A DNA stretch of 64,000 bases from Solirubrobacter sp963724195. Lineage in GTDB: Bacteria > Actinomycetota > Thermoleophilia > Solirubrobacterales > Solirubrobacteraceae. Of the stretch, positions 56,070 through 64,000 are shown piece after piece. Numbering within the stretch: position 1 is the stretch's first letter; every line of letters begins with the position of its first letter. Under the pieces are notes generated by a model, which searched no databases, was not told the DNA's origin, and was given only the letters and a program-made list of their open reading frames with translations. The position numbers and the translations under genes were made by a program. Location: assembly GCA_963724195.1 (NCBI GenBank), contig CAVRTQ010000031.1, positions 1-64,000 of the forward strand, written 5' to 3'.

Positions 56070-57261
56070 TTGACGGCGTCTACCAACGGCAACGGCCGCT
56101 ACCAGAACGAAAAGGTCCGCGTCGCCATCATCGGCGTCGGTAACTGTGCGAACGCGTTCGTGCAGGGCGTGCACTACTACAAGGACGCTGATCCCGATCA
56201 GCGCGTCCCCGGCCTCATGCACGTGGACCTCGGCGGCTACCACATCCGCGACATCGAGTTCTCGGCCGCGTTCGACATCGACAGCGAGAAGGTCGGCAAA
56301 GACCTCTCCGAGGCGATCTGGTCGGGCCAGAACAACACGATCAAGTTCGTCAAGGAGGACGTCCCGCACCTCGGACGTCCCCGTCCAGCGCGGCATGACG
56401 CACGACGGCCTGGGCAAGTACCTCTCCCAGAAGATCACGAAGGCTCCGGGCTCGACGGTCGACATCGTCGAGGTCCTCAAGGAGACCAAGACCGACGTCG
56501 TCGTCTCCTACCTCCCGGTCGGCTCCGAGCAGGCCACCAAGTGGTACGTGGAGCAGATCCTCGAGGCCGGCTGCGCGATGGTCAACTGCATCCCGGTGTT
56601 CATCGCCCGCGAGCAGTACTGGAACAACCGCTTCAAGAAGGCCGGCCTGCCGATCGTCGGCGACGACATCAAGTCCCAGGTCGGCGCGACCATCGTCCAC
56701 CGCTCGCTCGCGCGCCTGTTCGGCGACCGCGGCGTGGAGCTGCAGCGCACGTCGCAGCTCAACGTGGGCGGCAACATGGACTTCTACAACATGCTCGAGC
56801 GCGAGCGCCTCGAGTCCAAGAAGATCTCCAAGACCAACGCGGTCACGTCGATCGTCGACCACGAGATGCCCGAGCACGACGTCCACGTCGGCCCCTCGGA
56901 CTACGTGCCGTGGCTCACGGACCGCAAGTGGGCCCACATCCGCCTCGAGGGCGCGGCCTTCGGCGACGTCCCGCTGACCGCCGAGCTCAAGCTCGAGGTC
57001 TGGGACTCCCCGAACTCGGCCGGCATCGTCATCGACGCCGCCCGTTGCTGCAAGCTCGCCATGAACCACGGCGTCGGTGGCCAGCTCGACGGCCCCTCGT
57101 CGTACCTCATGAAGTCGCCGATGAACCAGCAGCCGGACGACGCGGCCCGCACGGCGACCGAGGAGTTCATCGCCCACCACGCCCGCGCCGAGAAGGTCTC
57201 CCGCGCCGCGCGTGAGAAGAAGGTCTCGCAGGCCGAGAAGGTCGAAGCTCCGGCCGAGTAA
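56070..57261 (+). CDS. ino1: Inositol-3-phosphate synthase, one-base frameshift
   Basis: NAD-dependent conversion of glucose-6-phosphate to inositol-3-phosphate. VRVAIIGVGNCANAFVQGV (Rossmann loop), MVNCIPVFIAREQYWNNRF, GDDIKSQVGATIVHRSLARL and QLNVGGNMDFYNMLERERLE match the actinobacterial enzyme; an Ala/Lys/Glu tail ends at 57261. One extra base near 56372 (CTC[G]GACGTC) shifts the frame before DVPVQRGMTHDG; corrected length is 397 codons. TTG 56070 has GGAAGGAAT upstream. Supplies inositol for the neighbouring phosphatidyltransferase, mycothiol or both. Confidence 0.95.
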
Positions 57262-57268
57262 GGCTCTG

Positions 57269-57301
57269 GCGCCGCGGATCCGCCCAGCGGATCCGCGGCG
57301 C
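57269..57301. terminator. Strong bidirectional terminator
   Basis: GCGCCGCGGATCCGC and GCGGATCCGCGGCGC form a perfect 15-base stem with loop CCA, between the convergent stops at 57261 and 57313. Confidence 0.9.
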
Positions 57302-57312
57302 ACAGTTCACGG

Positions 57313-58500
57313 TTACTTGCGCGTTGCGCGGGCCCAGGCGGCCTGGGCGTAGGCGCCCGCGTCGCGGTCGGACACGCTGCCGGGCAGGACGACATCGTGG
57401 ACGCGGTCCACGTGCTCGAAGCGGCCGGCGGCGCGCGCGGCACTCACGGCCTTCGTGCTGGCGCCGCACGAGGCGAAGTGGAAGTCGTCGATGTCGCGCC
57501 ACCAGTCACCGGCGTCGATCGCCCGGGTCATCAGGTGCGAGCACGCTTTGCGGTGCCCGTTGCCCGCCCAGTGGCCGAGTTCGTGGGCGATCACGGTCTC
57601 GAGGTCGAACTGCTCGGTGGTCGGCAGCGCCGGGCCCTGCTGCCAGGGCGTGAACGGGTCGATCGCGACGTCGGCCTCGACGACCTGGCGGCCGACGTAC
57701 TGGCGCACCGTGCGGCACTTGCGGCCCGAGAGCGTCGGACGGCACGAACGACGCTTGCGGTAGACGCGCGCGGTCCAGGTGTTGGTCGTGCCCAGCACGC
57801 CCTCCGGCCGCGGCTCGAAGCCGATCGCGTTGCGGCCGTCCGGACGGTCGAAGTTGAACCGCTTCCACGACACGCCGCCGCGGGAGATGTCCCAGCGTGC
57901 GGCGGAGGCGCGGACGATCGCGGTGAACCGGCTGGAGTCGACGGAGGCGGGCGCGCCCGTCGGGAAGATCGCGAGCTTGGCGTAGCTCGGGCTCGTGGTG
58001 CCGACCGAGCGCGGCATCAGCGACCGCACGAGCGACTTGCCGATCGCCGGGGCCGGCGGCACGGGCGTGGGCGTCGGGGGCACCGGCGTCGGCGTGGCCC
58101 CGGCGTTCTGGGCGTAGACGACCTCCGCCAGCAGCCGGGGCGAGTCCTCGCCGCTGAGCCAGAGACACAGCTTGTGCGGGCCCTCGGCGGCGTACGAGGG
58201 GAAGTCCGACTCCGTCCCCGTAGAAGTCCCGAGTCCCGGCTGCAGCGTTCCGACCCACACGATGGCGTCCTGGTCGCACGCCTGCGGGGCGAGGACCCGC
58301 GTCGCGAACGCGTACCAGCCGCAGTAGTACGGCGAATCGCAGGTGGTCTTGGTCACCGTGAAGCTGGCCGTGGCGGCGTCGCCGGTCGCGCTCAGGACGC
58401 CGATCGTGCCCGTGTCGGCCCGGGCGGCGTCCGCGGAAACGGCGAACAGGAGCGGCACGGAGAGGACGAGGAGCGTGAACAAGCGAGTGATCCTGAGCAT
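57313..58500 (-). CDS. Secreted matrixin-like metalloprotease
   Basis: 395 residues with signal peptide (MLRITRLFTLLVLSVPLLFA). An N-terminal beta domain of about 100 residues with two Cys pairs is followed by a Pro/Thr linker (GATPTPVPPTPTPVPPAPA) and a catalytic domain. The zinc motif is TVIAHELGHWAGNGHRKACS, i.e. HExxHxxGxxH as in metzincins/matrixins, after DVAIDPFTPWQQGP. Probably an extracellular protease; substrate unknown. ATG 58500. Frame intact. It faces ino1 across a strong terminator. Confidence 0.88.
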   Translation of the reverse strand: MLRITRLFTLLVLSVPLLFAVSADAARADTGTIGVLSATGDAATASFTVTKTTCDSPYYCGWYAFATRVLAPQACDQDAIVWVGTLQPGLGTSTGTESDFPSYAAEGPHKLCLWLSGEDSPRLLAEVVYAQNAGATPTPVPPTPTPVPPAPAIGKSLVRSLMPRSVGTTSPSYAKLAIFPTGAPASVDSSRFTAIVRASAARWDISRGGVSWKRFNFDRPDGRNAIGFEPRPEGVLGTTNTWTARVYRKRRSCRPTLSGRKCRTVRQYVGRQVVEADVAIDPFTPWQQGPALPTTEQFDLETVIAHELGHWAGNGHRKACSHLMTRAIDAGDWWRDIDDFHFASCGASTKAVSAARAAGRFEHVDRVHDVVLPGSVSDRDAGAYAQAAWARATRK

Positions 58501-58554
58501 CGAGGCGAGGACCGTAGCCGGGTGCGGGGTGCCGCCGTATTGGACGTTCGCTTA

Positions 58555-58578
58555 GGACGGCGCCCGAAGACGCCGTCC
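58555..58578. terminator. Hairpin upstream of the matrixin-like gene
   Basis: GGACGGCG and CGCCGTCC pair around CCCGAAGA. With the hairpin at 58620-58638 it fills the 148-base gap between the MFS pump stop and the protease start; either could end the pump transcript. Confidence 0.45.
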
Positions 58579-58619
58579 CGATAGATCGCGGCCTGGCGCT
58601 CACGGCCAGGTCCGGGCTG

Positions 58620-58638
58620 CTCGCCTGCCAGAGGCGAG
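58620..58638. terminator. Terminator of the MFS pump
   Basis: CTCGCCT and AGGCGAG pair around GCCAG, eleven bases beyond the pump stop on the minus strand. Confidence 0.55.
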
Positions 58639-58648
58639 GAGCCTACGT

Positions 58649-60109
58649 CTAGTGCGCCGTGACCGGCTCCGCGCCGTGCGCCGCCTGGATGCGGATCGAC
58701 GGGAGGACCACCGCGACGACCGCGGCGCCGACGGCGAAGACGCCCGCGGCCACCCAGAAGGCGACGGTGTAGCCGTGCACGGTGGCAGCTTCGACGGTGG
58801 CCGCCGACGGCGCGCGGCCGCTCGCGTAGGACGTGACGGCGCTCGCGAAGATCGAGCTCAGCAGCGCGGTGCCGATCGACCCGCCGACCTGCTGCATCGT
58901 GTTGACCATCGCCGAGGCGACGCCCGTGTCGGCGCGGTCCACGCCGAACGTCGCGGACTGGAACGCCGGCGGGAAGATGTTGCCCATGCCGATGCCCATC
59001 AGGATCAGCGACGGCAGCACGTGGGTGACGTAGCCGGAGTCGGTGCCGAGCTGGGTCAGCGTGAGCATCGCCGCCGTGCCGAACAGCATGCCGGCGACCA
59101 TGTGCGGGCGCGGGCCGAACTTCGGCAGCAGGCGCTGGCTCACGACCTGGGCGGTGACGATGATCGCCGCCGACAGCGGCAGGAAGCCGAGGCCGGTCTC
59201 GATCGGCGAGAAGCCGAGCGTGCGCTGCATGTAGTACGTGAGGAACAGGAAGAGCGCGAACATCGCGATGCCGGCGATGCCGATCCCGGCGAACGCGCCG
59301 CCGCGGGTGCGGTCGGCGAGGATGCGGAGCGGCAGCAGCGGGTGGGCGACGCGGCGCTCGACGAAGAAGAACGCGCCGAGCAGGACCACCGCGGCGACCA
59401 GCATGATGATCGTGACCGGGTGACCCCAGGAGTGCGTCTCGGAGTTCGAGAAGCCGTAGACGAGCGCGAACAGGCCGCTCGTCGAGAGCAGCGCGCCCGG
59501 GACGTCGATGCGCGGGCGGGCCGTCTGCGCCTGGTTGGTGAGCAGGCGGAACGCGGCGATGGCGGCCGGGAGCGCGAACAGCAGGTTCACGTACAGGCAC
59601 CAGCGCCAGGACAGGACCTCGGTGAGGACGCCGCCGAGCAGCAGGCCGATGGCCGCGCCGGTACCGGCGATCGCGCCGAAGATGCCGAACGCCTTGCCGC
59701 GTTCGATCGGATCGGTGAAGGTCGTGGCGAGCAGGCCGAGGGCCGACGGGGCGAGCAGGGCGGCGAACAGGCCCTGCGCGGCGCGGGCGGCGACCAGCAC
59801 CTCGAAGGAACCGGCTGCACCACCGACGGCGGAGGCCACGGAGAAGCCGAGCAGGCCACCGATGAACGTCCACTTGCGCCCGAAGAGGTCGCCGAGCCGG
59901 CCGCCGAGGAGGAGCAGCGAGCCGAACGCCAGCGCGTAGGCGGTGACGATCCACTGGCGCGAGTCGTTGCTGAAGCCGAGGTCCTGCTGCGCGCTCGGCA
60001 GCGCGATGTTGACGATGGTCGCGTCGAGGACGACCATCAACTGCGCCACGGCGATCACCGCGAGGATGACCCAGCGGCGCGCGTGGTTCGGGTCTGTGTG
60101 TGAAGGCAT
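58649..60109 (-). CDS. MFS transporter (DHA2, 14-helix drug exporter)
   Basis: 486 residues with 14 predicted helices. VVLDATIVNIALPSAQQDLG is the DHA2 first-helix signature, LLLLGGRLGDLFGRKWTFIG is motif A, and GAIAGTGAAIGLLLGGVLTE motif C. Proton-coupled exporter of drug-like compounds. ATG 60109 has no Shine-Dalgarno: the upstream minus strand is a long pyrimidine tract. A TTG at 60157 would extend the protein through this tract and is less likely. Divergent from a TetR regulator, its probable repressor. Confidence 0.92.
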   Translation of the reverse strand: MPSHTDPNHARRWVILAVIAVAQLMVVLDATIVNIALPSAQQDLGFSNDSRQWIVTAYALAFGSLLLLGGRLGDLFGRKWTFIGGLLGFSVASAVGGAAGSFEVLVAARAAQGLFAALLAPSALGLLATTFTDPIERGKAFGIFGAIAGTGAAIGLLLGGVLTEVLSWRWCLYVNLLFALPAAIAAFRLLTNQAQTARPRIDVPGALLSTSGLFALVYGFSNSETHSWGHPVTIIMLVAAVVLLGAFFFVERRVAHPLLPLRILADRTRGGAFAGIGIAGIAMFALFLFLTYYMQRTLGFSPIETGLGFLPLSAAIIVTAQVVSQRLLPKFGPRPHMVAGMLFGTAAMLTLTQLGTDSGYVTHVLPSLILMGIGMGNIFPPAFQSATFGVDRADTGVASAMVNTMQQVGGSIGTALLSSIFASAVTSYASGRAPSAATVEAATVHGYTVAFWVAAGVFAVGAAVVAVVLPSIRIQAAHGAEPVTAH

Positions 60110-60187
60110 GTGGGAGGAGGGGGGAGGAGGAGAAAGAAGTGGAAGCGGAAGGTTCAATTCCGGTTATCGGCACAGCGTAGCGCAAAC

Positions 60188-60204
60188 TGGAGGACGACCC
60201 TCCA
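60188..60204. promoter_or_regulatory. Candidate TetR operator
   Basis: TGGAGG-ACGAC-CCTCCA, an inverted repeat 23 bases before the tetR start in the 118-base divergent region shared with the MFS pump. Confidence 0.5.
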
Positions 60205-60227
60205 CTTCCTTCTATCCTCTCTCACAA

Positions 60228-60869
60228 ATGACCGCCGCCCGCCCCCTCCGAGCCGACGCCGAGCGCAATCGCCAGCGCATCCTGGACGCCGCCAGGACGC
60301 TGTTCGCCGAGCGCGGCGTGGACGTGTCGGTCGAGGAGATCGCCGCGGCGGCGGGCGTGGGGATCGGCACCTTCTACCGGCGCTTCCCGGACCGCGAGAC
60401 CCTCGTCGAGGCCGTCTTCGCGACCAAGATGGAACAGGTCGTCCAGGTCGCGCGCGACGCGCTGGAGATCGAGGACCCCTGGGACGGGTTCCGCACGTTC
60501 GTCGTCACGGTCGCGCGCATGCACGCCCGCGACCGGGGCCTGAAGTCCGTGACCCTGTCCGCTGACCGTGGGCAGAAGCAGGTCGCCGCGTTCCGCGCCG
60601 CCATCCAGCCGCTCGCCCGGCAACTGCTCGAGCGCGCCAAGGCCGCCGGCGCCCTGCGCGAGGACGTCACATCGTTCGACATCCCGATGATCTACCAGGC
60701 CGTCGGCGCCATCGCGGACCGCACGCGCGACGTCGCGCCCGACTACTTCGAGCGCACGCTCACCCTGCTCGTCGACGGCCTCGCCCGCGAGCGCACGCCG
60801 ACCCCGATGCCCGCCCCGCCGCTCGAAACCGAGCAGTTCCTGACGATCATGAGCCGCCACCGCCCCTGA
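60228..60869 (+). CDS. TetR-family regulator of the adjacent pump
   Basis: 213 residues. Helix-turn-helix: RQRILDAARTLFAERGVDVS, VEEIAAAAGVGIGTFYRRFP. The C-terminal domain (KSVTLSADRGQKQVAAFRAA) is like AcrR-type SBP56 or multidrug repressors. ATG 60228. Divergent from the DHA2 pump with a palindrome between them, so it most likely represses the pump until an effector binds. Confidence 0.92.
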   Translation: MTAARPLRADAERNRQRILDAARTLFAERGVDVSVEEIAAAAGVGIGTFYRRFPDRETLVEAVFATKMEQVVQVARDALEIEDPWDGFRTFVVTVARMHARDRGLKSVTLSADRGQKQVAAFRAAIQPLARQLLERAKAAGALREDVTSFDIPMIYQAVGAIADRTRDVAPDYFERTLTLLVDGLARERTPTPMPAPPLETEQFLTIMSRHRP

Positions 60870-60902
60870 CCCGGCGCGGCCCTATGACTATCCTCCCGCT
60901 CA

Positions 60903-62801
60903 GTGGCTGAACGCTTCGCCATCGCCCAGGTCGCGCCGCATCCGCTCGAGGACGCGAACGAGGTCGGAACGTTCGCCTCGGAGGTCTCGCGGGAACTCGC
61001 TGCACGCGGGCACAAAGTGCTGCTGCTCGCGCCGAGTCGGTCGCCCGAGCTGGTGCAGAAGTCGCGGAGGCTGATCCGGGCCGCGCGGGAGCATCCCGAG
61101 GACCTGTTCGATCCCGACGGCGGGGTGCGCGTCCTCGGCGTGGGCGAGCTGCTGTTCAACGCGTCGCGCAAGGGGATCAACCCGGCGCCGCCGGTGGACA
61201 TCGCGCGCACGATCGAGGCAGTGCTGCTGCACACGCCGCTGGACTTCGTCCACGTGCACGAGCCGTGGGCGCCGTCGGCCGGCAGCGTCGCGCTGCGACA
61301 TTCCCGCTCGCTGAACGTCGGTTCGTTCCACGCGCCGGCGGAGCGCACGCTGTCGACGCAGGTCGCGCGCAAGTTCGTGGAGCTGTTCTTCGGCCGGATG
61401 GACGCGCGCACCGCGTCCTACGAGGCCACGGCGGAGCTGATGAACCGCTTCTTCCCGTCGAGCTACCAGCTGCTGCGCCCCGGGGTCACGCCCGAGGCCC
61501 GAGCCGCCCACGACGGCCCGGTGCGGATCGCCTTCAGCGACCGCGAGGAGCGCGGGGCGCTGCGGATGTTCCTGCGCGCCCTCCGGCTGCTCCCGGAGGA
61601 TCTGCCGTGGGAGGCCGTCGTGTACTCCAAGAGCGGCATCCCGACGCTGCGGTCCAGCCTGCGCAACCGCGTCACGGTCGTCGACGACGAGGACTCCGCG
61701 TTCGCGGCCGCGGACATCGTCGTGGCGGCCAGCCTCGGCCAGGTGACCGCGCCCGGCGTGCTGGTGAAGGCGCTCGGCGTCGGTGCGGTGCCGCTCGCGG
61801 CGCGGGTGCGCGTGTACGAGGAGGTCCTGCAGCAGGGCGACCTGGGCCTGCACTTCCAGGTCGGCGACGTGGAGGTGCTCGCGGCGCAGCTCGAGCGCGC
61901 GATCCGCGACGAGGACCTGCGCACGAAGCTGATCGCCGCGGGCGCGCAGGCGCGCGAGGAGCTGACGTGGTCGAAGGTCGCCGACCAGGTCGAGCGCATC
62001 TATGCGGGCCTCGCGGCGCTCCGGCACGACGAGGACCCCAAGCCCGAGGTGCGCGCGCGGGTCAAGAAGCACAAGCTGATCGACGTCGACCTGCACATGC
62101 ACACCGACCACTCGAGCGACTGCGCCACGCCGGTCGACGTGCTGCTGGCCACGGCGGTCGAGGTCGGGCTGGGCGCGATCGCGGTCACCGACCACAACGA
62201 GATCTCCGGCGCGCACGACGCCGCCGCGAAGGCCGCCGACTACGGCATCAAGGTGATCGTCGGCGAGGAGGTCATGACCGCCGACCAGGGCGAGGTCATC
62301 GGCCTGTTCATCAACGAGAAGATCCCGCGCGGGATGACGCTCGAGGAGACGATCCTCGAGATCCGCCGCCAGGGCGGCCTCGTGTACGTGCCGCACCCGT
62401 TCGATCGCCTGCATAGCGTTCCCGACTACGAGCACATGCTCGCGATCGTGTCCGACATCGACGCGATCGAGGTCTTCAACCCGCGGATCGCGATTCCGGC
62501 CTTCAACGAGGAGGCCGTGCGCTTCGCCGCCAAGTACCGGATCGTGGGTGGAGCCGGAACTGACGGACATGTTGCACAGGCGCTGGGGGCGGTCCGGATC
62601 ACGATGCGCGACTTCGACGGGCCCGAAGAATTCCTCGAATCGCTGCGTGACGCGAACATCGCCGCGAAGCCTTCTTCCCTGCGTTACGCGCAAGTTCAGG
62701 CCCTCAAGTTCCTCCAGACGAAGGCCACGCCATCGGCGGCTCGCCGGGCCACCCGGAGACGCAAGGTGGCGAAGGCGGTGGCAGGTCGCGGCGGGCAGTG
62801 A
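60903..62801 (+). CDS. Glycosyltransferase family 4-PHP phosphoesterase fusion
   Basis: 632 residues in two domains. Residues 1-380 are a GT-B glycosyltransferase: IAQVAPHPLEDANEVGTFAS, LDFVHVHEPWAPSAGSVALR, SFHAPAERTL and GQVTAPGVLVKALGVGAVPL (the E-x7-E-like donor loop is weak). Residues 395-610 are a PHP domain with DVDLHMHTDHSSDC (HxH), TDHNEISGA, GEEV, YVPHPFDR and GTDGHVAQALG metal ligands. The fusion of a PimB-like transferase with a metal phosphoesterase suggests glycan assembly with phosphate removal. GTG 60903. Frame intact; a basic tail (ARRATRRRKVAKAVAG) follows. Confidence 0.85.
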   Translation: MAERFAIAQVAPHPLEDANEVGTFASEVSRELAARGHKVLLLAPSRSPELVQKSRRLIRAAREHPEDLFDPDGGVRVLGVGELLFNASRKGINPAPPVDIARTIEAVLLHTPLDFVHVHEPWAPSAGSVALRHSRSLNVGSFHAPAERTLSTQVARKFVELFFGRMDARTASYEATAELMNRFFPSSYQLLRPGVTPEARAAHDGPVRIAFSDREERGALRMFLRALRLLPEDLPWEAVVYSKSGIPTLRSSLRNRVTVVDDEDSAFAAADIVVAASLGQVTAPGVLVKALGVGAVPLAARVRVYEEVLQQGDLGLHFQVGDVEVLAAQLERAIRDEDLRTKLIAAGAQAREELTWSKVADQVERIYAGLAALRHDEDPKPEVRARVKKHKLIDVDLHMHTDHSSDCATPVDVLLATAVEVGLGAIAVTDHNEISGAHDAAAKAADYGIKVIVGEEVMTADQGEVIGLFINEKIPRGMTLEETILEIRRQGGLVYVPHPFDRLHSVPDYEHMLAIVSDIDAIEVFNPRIAIPAFNEEAVRFAAKYRIVGGAGTDGHVAQALGAVRITMRDFDGPEEFLESLRDANIAAKPSSLRYAQVQALKFLQTKATPSAARRATRRRKVAKAVAGRGGQ

Positions 62802-62851
62802 CTTGCAGGGGCAAGGAGAACCCGGTCTCGGCGTGAACCTCGGTCGGCGGA

Positions 62852-63457
62852 ATGCCCGCCACCGACGACGAGATCCGCGAGAAGTACCTCGAGCGCGCCA
62901 TCCGCGAGCTCAACACGTTCACCCACGACCTGCAGAGCTGTGAGCGCTGCCCACGCGGCAACTTGATGCCGGTGCTGGGCTCCGGCCACCCGCAGGCCGA
63001 CGTGTTCCTGCTCAAGTACGCGCCCACCCCCGCGGAGGTCGAGGAGGGGGTCGCGTTCTATGGGAGATCGGGAACCGCCCTGATGAAGTCGCTCCGGCGG
63101 CTCGACATCGACCCGCTGGTGGTCTACGGCACGCTGTGCGTGAAGTGCCCGGTCGCCGACCCCTCCCTCGCCGCGCCGGAGTGCGTCGCGCGCCTGGTGG
63201 AGGAGTTCGCGATCGTGCAGCCCAAGATCGTCGTGGTCATGGGCACCGAAGCGCTCGACGTGCTCAACGACCTGCAACTGCCGCTCGCCCGCGAGATCCT
63301 CGAGATCCCGGGTGACATCCAGCGCCTGACGCCTTCGATCGAGGCGCTCTACGTCCCCGACATCGACCGGTCGCTCGACGAGGAGTCCGCCAAGCGCGAC
63401 TTCTGGCGCGCGTTCCGGGAGCTGGGAACCTGGTGGAGCGACTTCCCGCCGTACTAG
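62852..63457 (+). CDS. Uracil-DNA glycosylase-superfamily protein with altered motifs
   Basis: 201 residues. The N-terminal LQSCERCPRGNLMPVLGSGH has the paired Cys of Fe-S family 4/5 enzymes, and VYGTLCVKCPVADPSLAAPE supplies the other two Cys region. Where UDGs have the GEAPG water-activating motif this protein reads LKYAPTPAEVEEG, then FYGRSGTALMKSL; the usual C-terminal HPS is not seen. It may be a diverged DNA repair enzyme or a non-glycosylase member. ATG 62852 starts 50 bases after the GT-PHP gene. Confidence 0.75.
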   Translation: MPATDDEIREKYLERAIRELNTFTHDLQSCERCPRGNLMPVLGSGHPQADVFLLKYAPTPAEVEEGVAFYGRSGTALMKSLRRLDIDPLVVYGTLCVKCPVADPSLAAPECVARLVEEFAIVQPKIVVVMGTEALDVLNDLQLPLAREILEIPGDIQRLTPSIEALYVPDIDRSLDEESAKRDFWRAFRELGTWWSDFPPY

Positions 63458-64000
63458 CGCTCTCCGAGCTGGCCCGGTACCGCCTCGGCGACGGGATGGA
63501 CTATCGCCCCATCCGCAACGCGATGGGCGTCTCGGCCTTCGGCATCAACGCCTACACGGCGGACGAGGGCACCGTGATCGAGCCGCACGACGAGCTCGGC
63601 AGCGGCGGAGGCGGGCACGAGGAGCTGTACTTCGTCGCCACCGGCCACGCGCGGTTCGCGATCGACGGGAAGGAGATCGACGCGCCGACCGGCACGATCC
63701 TGCTCGTCCAGCCCGAGCAGCAGCGGTCGGCGACGGCGCAGGCGCCGGACACGACCGTGCTCGTCGTCGGCGGCAAGCCCGGCGCCGCCGGTCCGCCCTC
63801 ACCGTTCGAGTACTGGTACCTGGCGATCGGCGAACCGCCGGACAAGGCCTACGCGATCGCGGCCGCGGGGCTCGAGCACCACCCCGAGAACGGGGGCCTG
63901 CACTACAGCCTCGCCTGCTTCGCCGCGTTGGCCGGGCGCCGCGAGGACGCCCTGCGCCACATCAAGATCGCGTTCGAGGTCCAGCCGGAGTCCCGCGAGT
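63433..64000 (+). CDS. Cupin-domain protein with C-terminal TPR (cut by window end)
   Basis: Partial, 189 codons visible. A cupin barrel (MDYRPIRNAMGVSAFGINAY, HDELGSGGGGHEELYFVATG with metal-type His/Glu, LLVQPEQQRSATA) is followed by a helical TPR-like part (HYSLACFAALAGRREDALRH). GTG 63433 overlaps the UDG-like gene by 25 bases; ATG 63496 is an alternative. Function unknown. Confidence 0.8.
   Translation, partial: MERLPAVLALSELARYRLGDGMDYRPIRNAMGVSAFGINAYTADEGTVIEPHDELGSGGGGHEELYFVATGHARFAIDGKEIDAPTGTILLVQPEQQRSATAQAPDTTVLVVGGKPGAAGPPSPFEYWYLAIGEPPDKAYAIAAAGLEHHPENGGLHYSLACFAALAGRREDALRHIKIAFEVQPESRE

Overview
The window is very high G+C chromosomal DNA with GTG/TTG starts, many 1-8 base start/stop overlaps, an HspR-type heat-shock regulator, inositol-3-phosphate synthase next to a CDP-alcohol phosphatidyltransferase, and several secreted proteins with lysine-rich or Pro/Thr-rich tails. 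This points to an actinobacterium, most likely of the Solirubrobacterales (class Thermoleophilia). The lineage is inferred from gene content and style; no marker phylogeny was run.

Layout. 0-10.2 kb: an M20 peptidase, two acyl-CoA dehydrogenases that overlap tail to tail, two tandem secreted S15-type peptidases, and a Kch/TrkA-like potassium channel. 10.6-13.6 kb: tRNA-Val, an operon for a secreted HExxH protein with a TP-repeat tail, a membrane protein and an SDR, then tRNA-Glu and a tRNA-Lys that runs into a membrane microprotein. 13.6-20.4 kb: a TetR regulator, then purF, recQ, purN and purH. 20.4-25.7 kb: three secreted or PLP-enzyme genes. 25.3-34 kb: a tightly coupled purine operon in the order GYD protein, purD, purE, purB, M24 peptidase, purC, purS, purQ, purL, unknown protein. 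With the 14-20 kb cluster it covers nearly the whole route from PRPP to IMP. 34.7-37.3 kb: clpB. 37.3-43.6 kb: a redox operon (response regulator, histidine kinase, two D/G/R-rich surface proteins, a P/A-rich membrane protein, ApbE flavin transferase, ferric-reductase-like haem membrane protein, FAD reductase, ferredoxin). 43.7-47.4 kb: an FHA-LuxR protein, MarR plus an MFS pump, a truncated luxR gene and a long inverted repeat. 47.4-52.3 kb: nth and dnaK-grpE-dnaJ-hspR. 52.5-57.3 kb: a CAP protein, a polytopic membrane protein, PAP2, CDP-alcohol phosphatidyltransferase and Ino1. 57.3-64 kb: a secreted metalloprotease, an MFS pump with TetR, a glycosyltransferase-PHP fusion, a UDG-like protein and a cupin-TPR protein cut by the window end.

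Many genes, including essential ones (purH, purD, purS, grpE, ino1), carry isolated one-base indels. Gene lengths modulo three show that most are single-base insertions outside homopolymers. I read these mainly as uncorrected long-read consensus errors and annotate each gene across its full intended span. They also create a false PurS-PurQ-PurL fusion.

The most interesting items are the two-component-linked flavin/ferredoxin membrane redox operon with its unusual low-complexity surface proteins, the ~526-base fold-back element between hspR and the truncated luxR gene, the paired HspR operators at clpB and dnaK, and a tRNA-Lys whose 3' end lies 3 bases before a membrane microprotein start codon.
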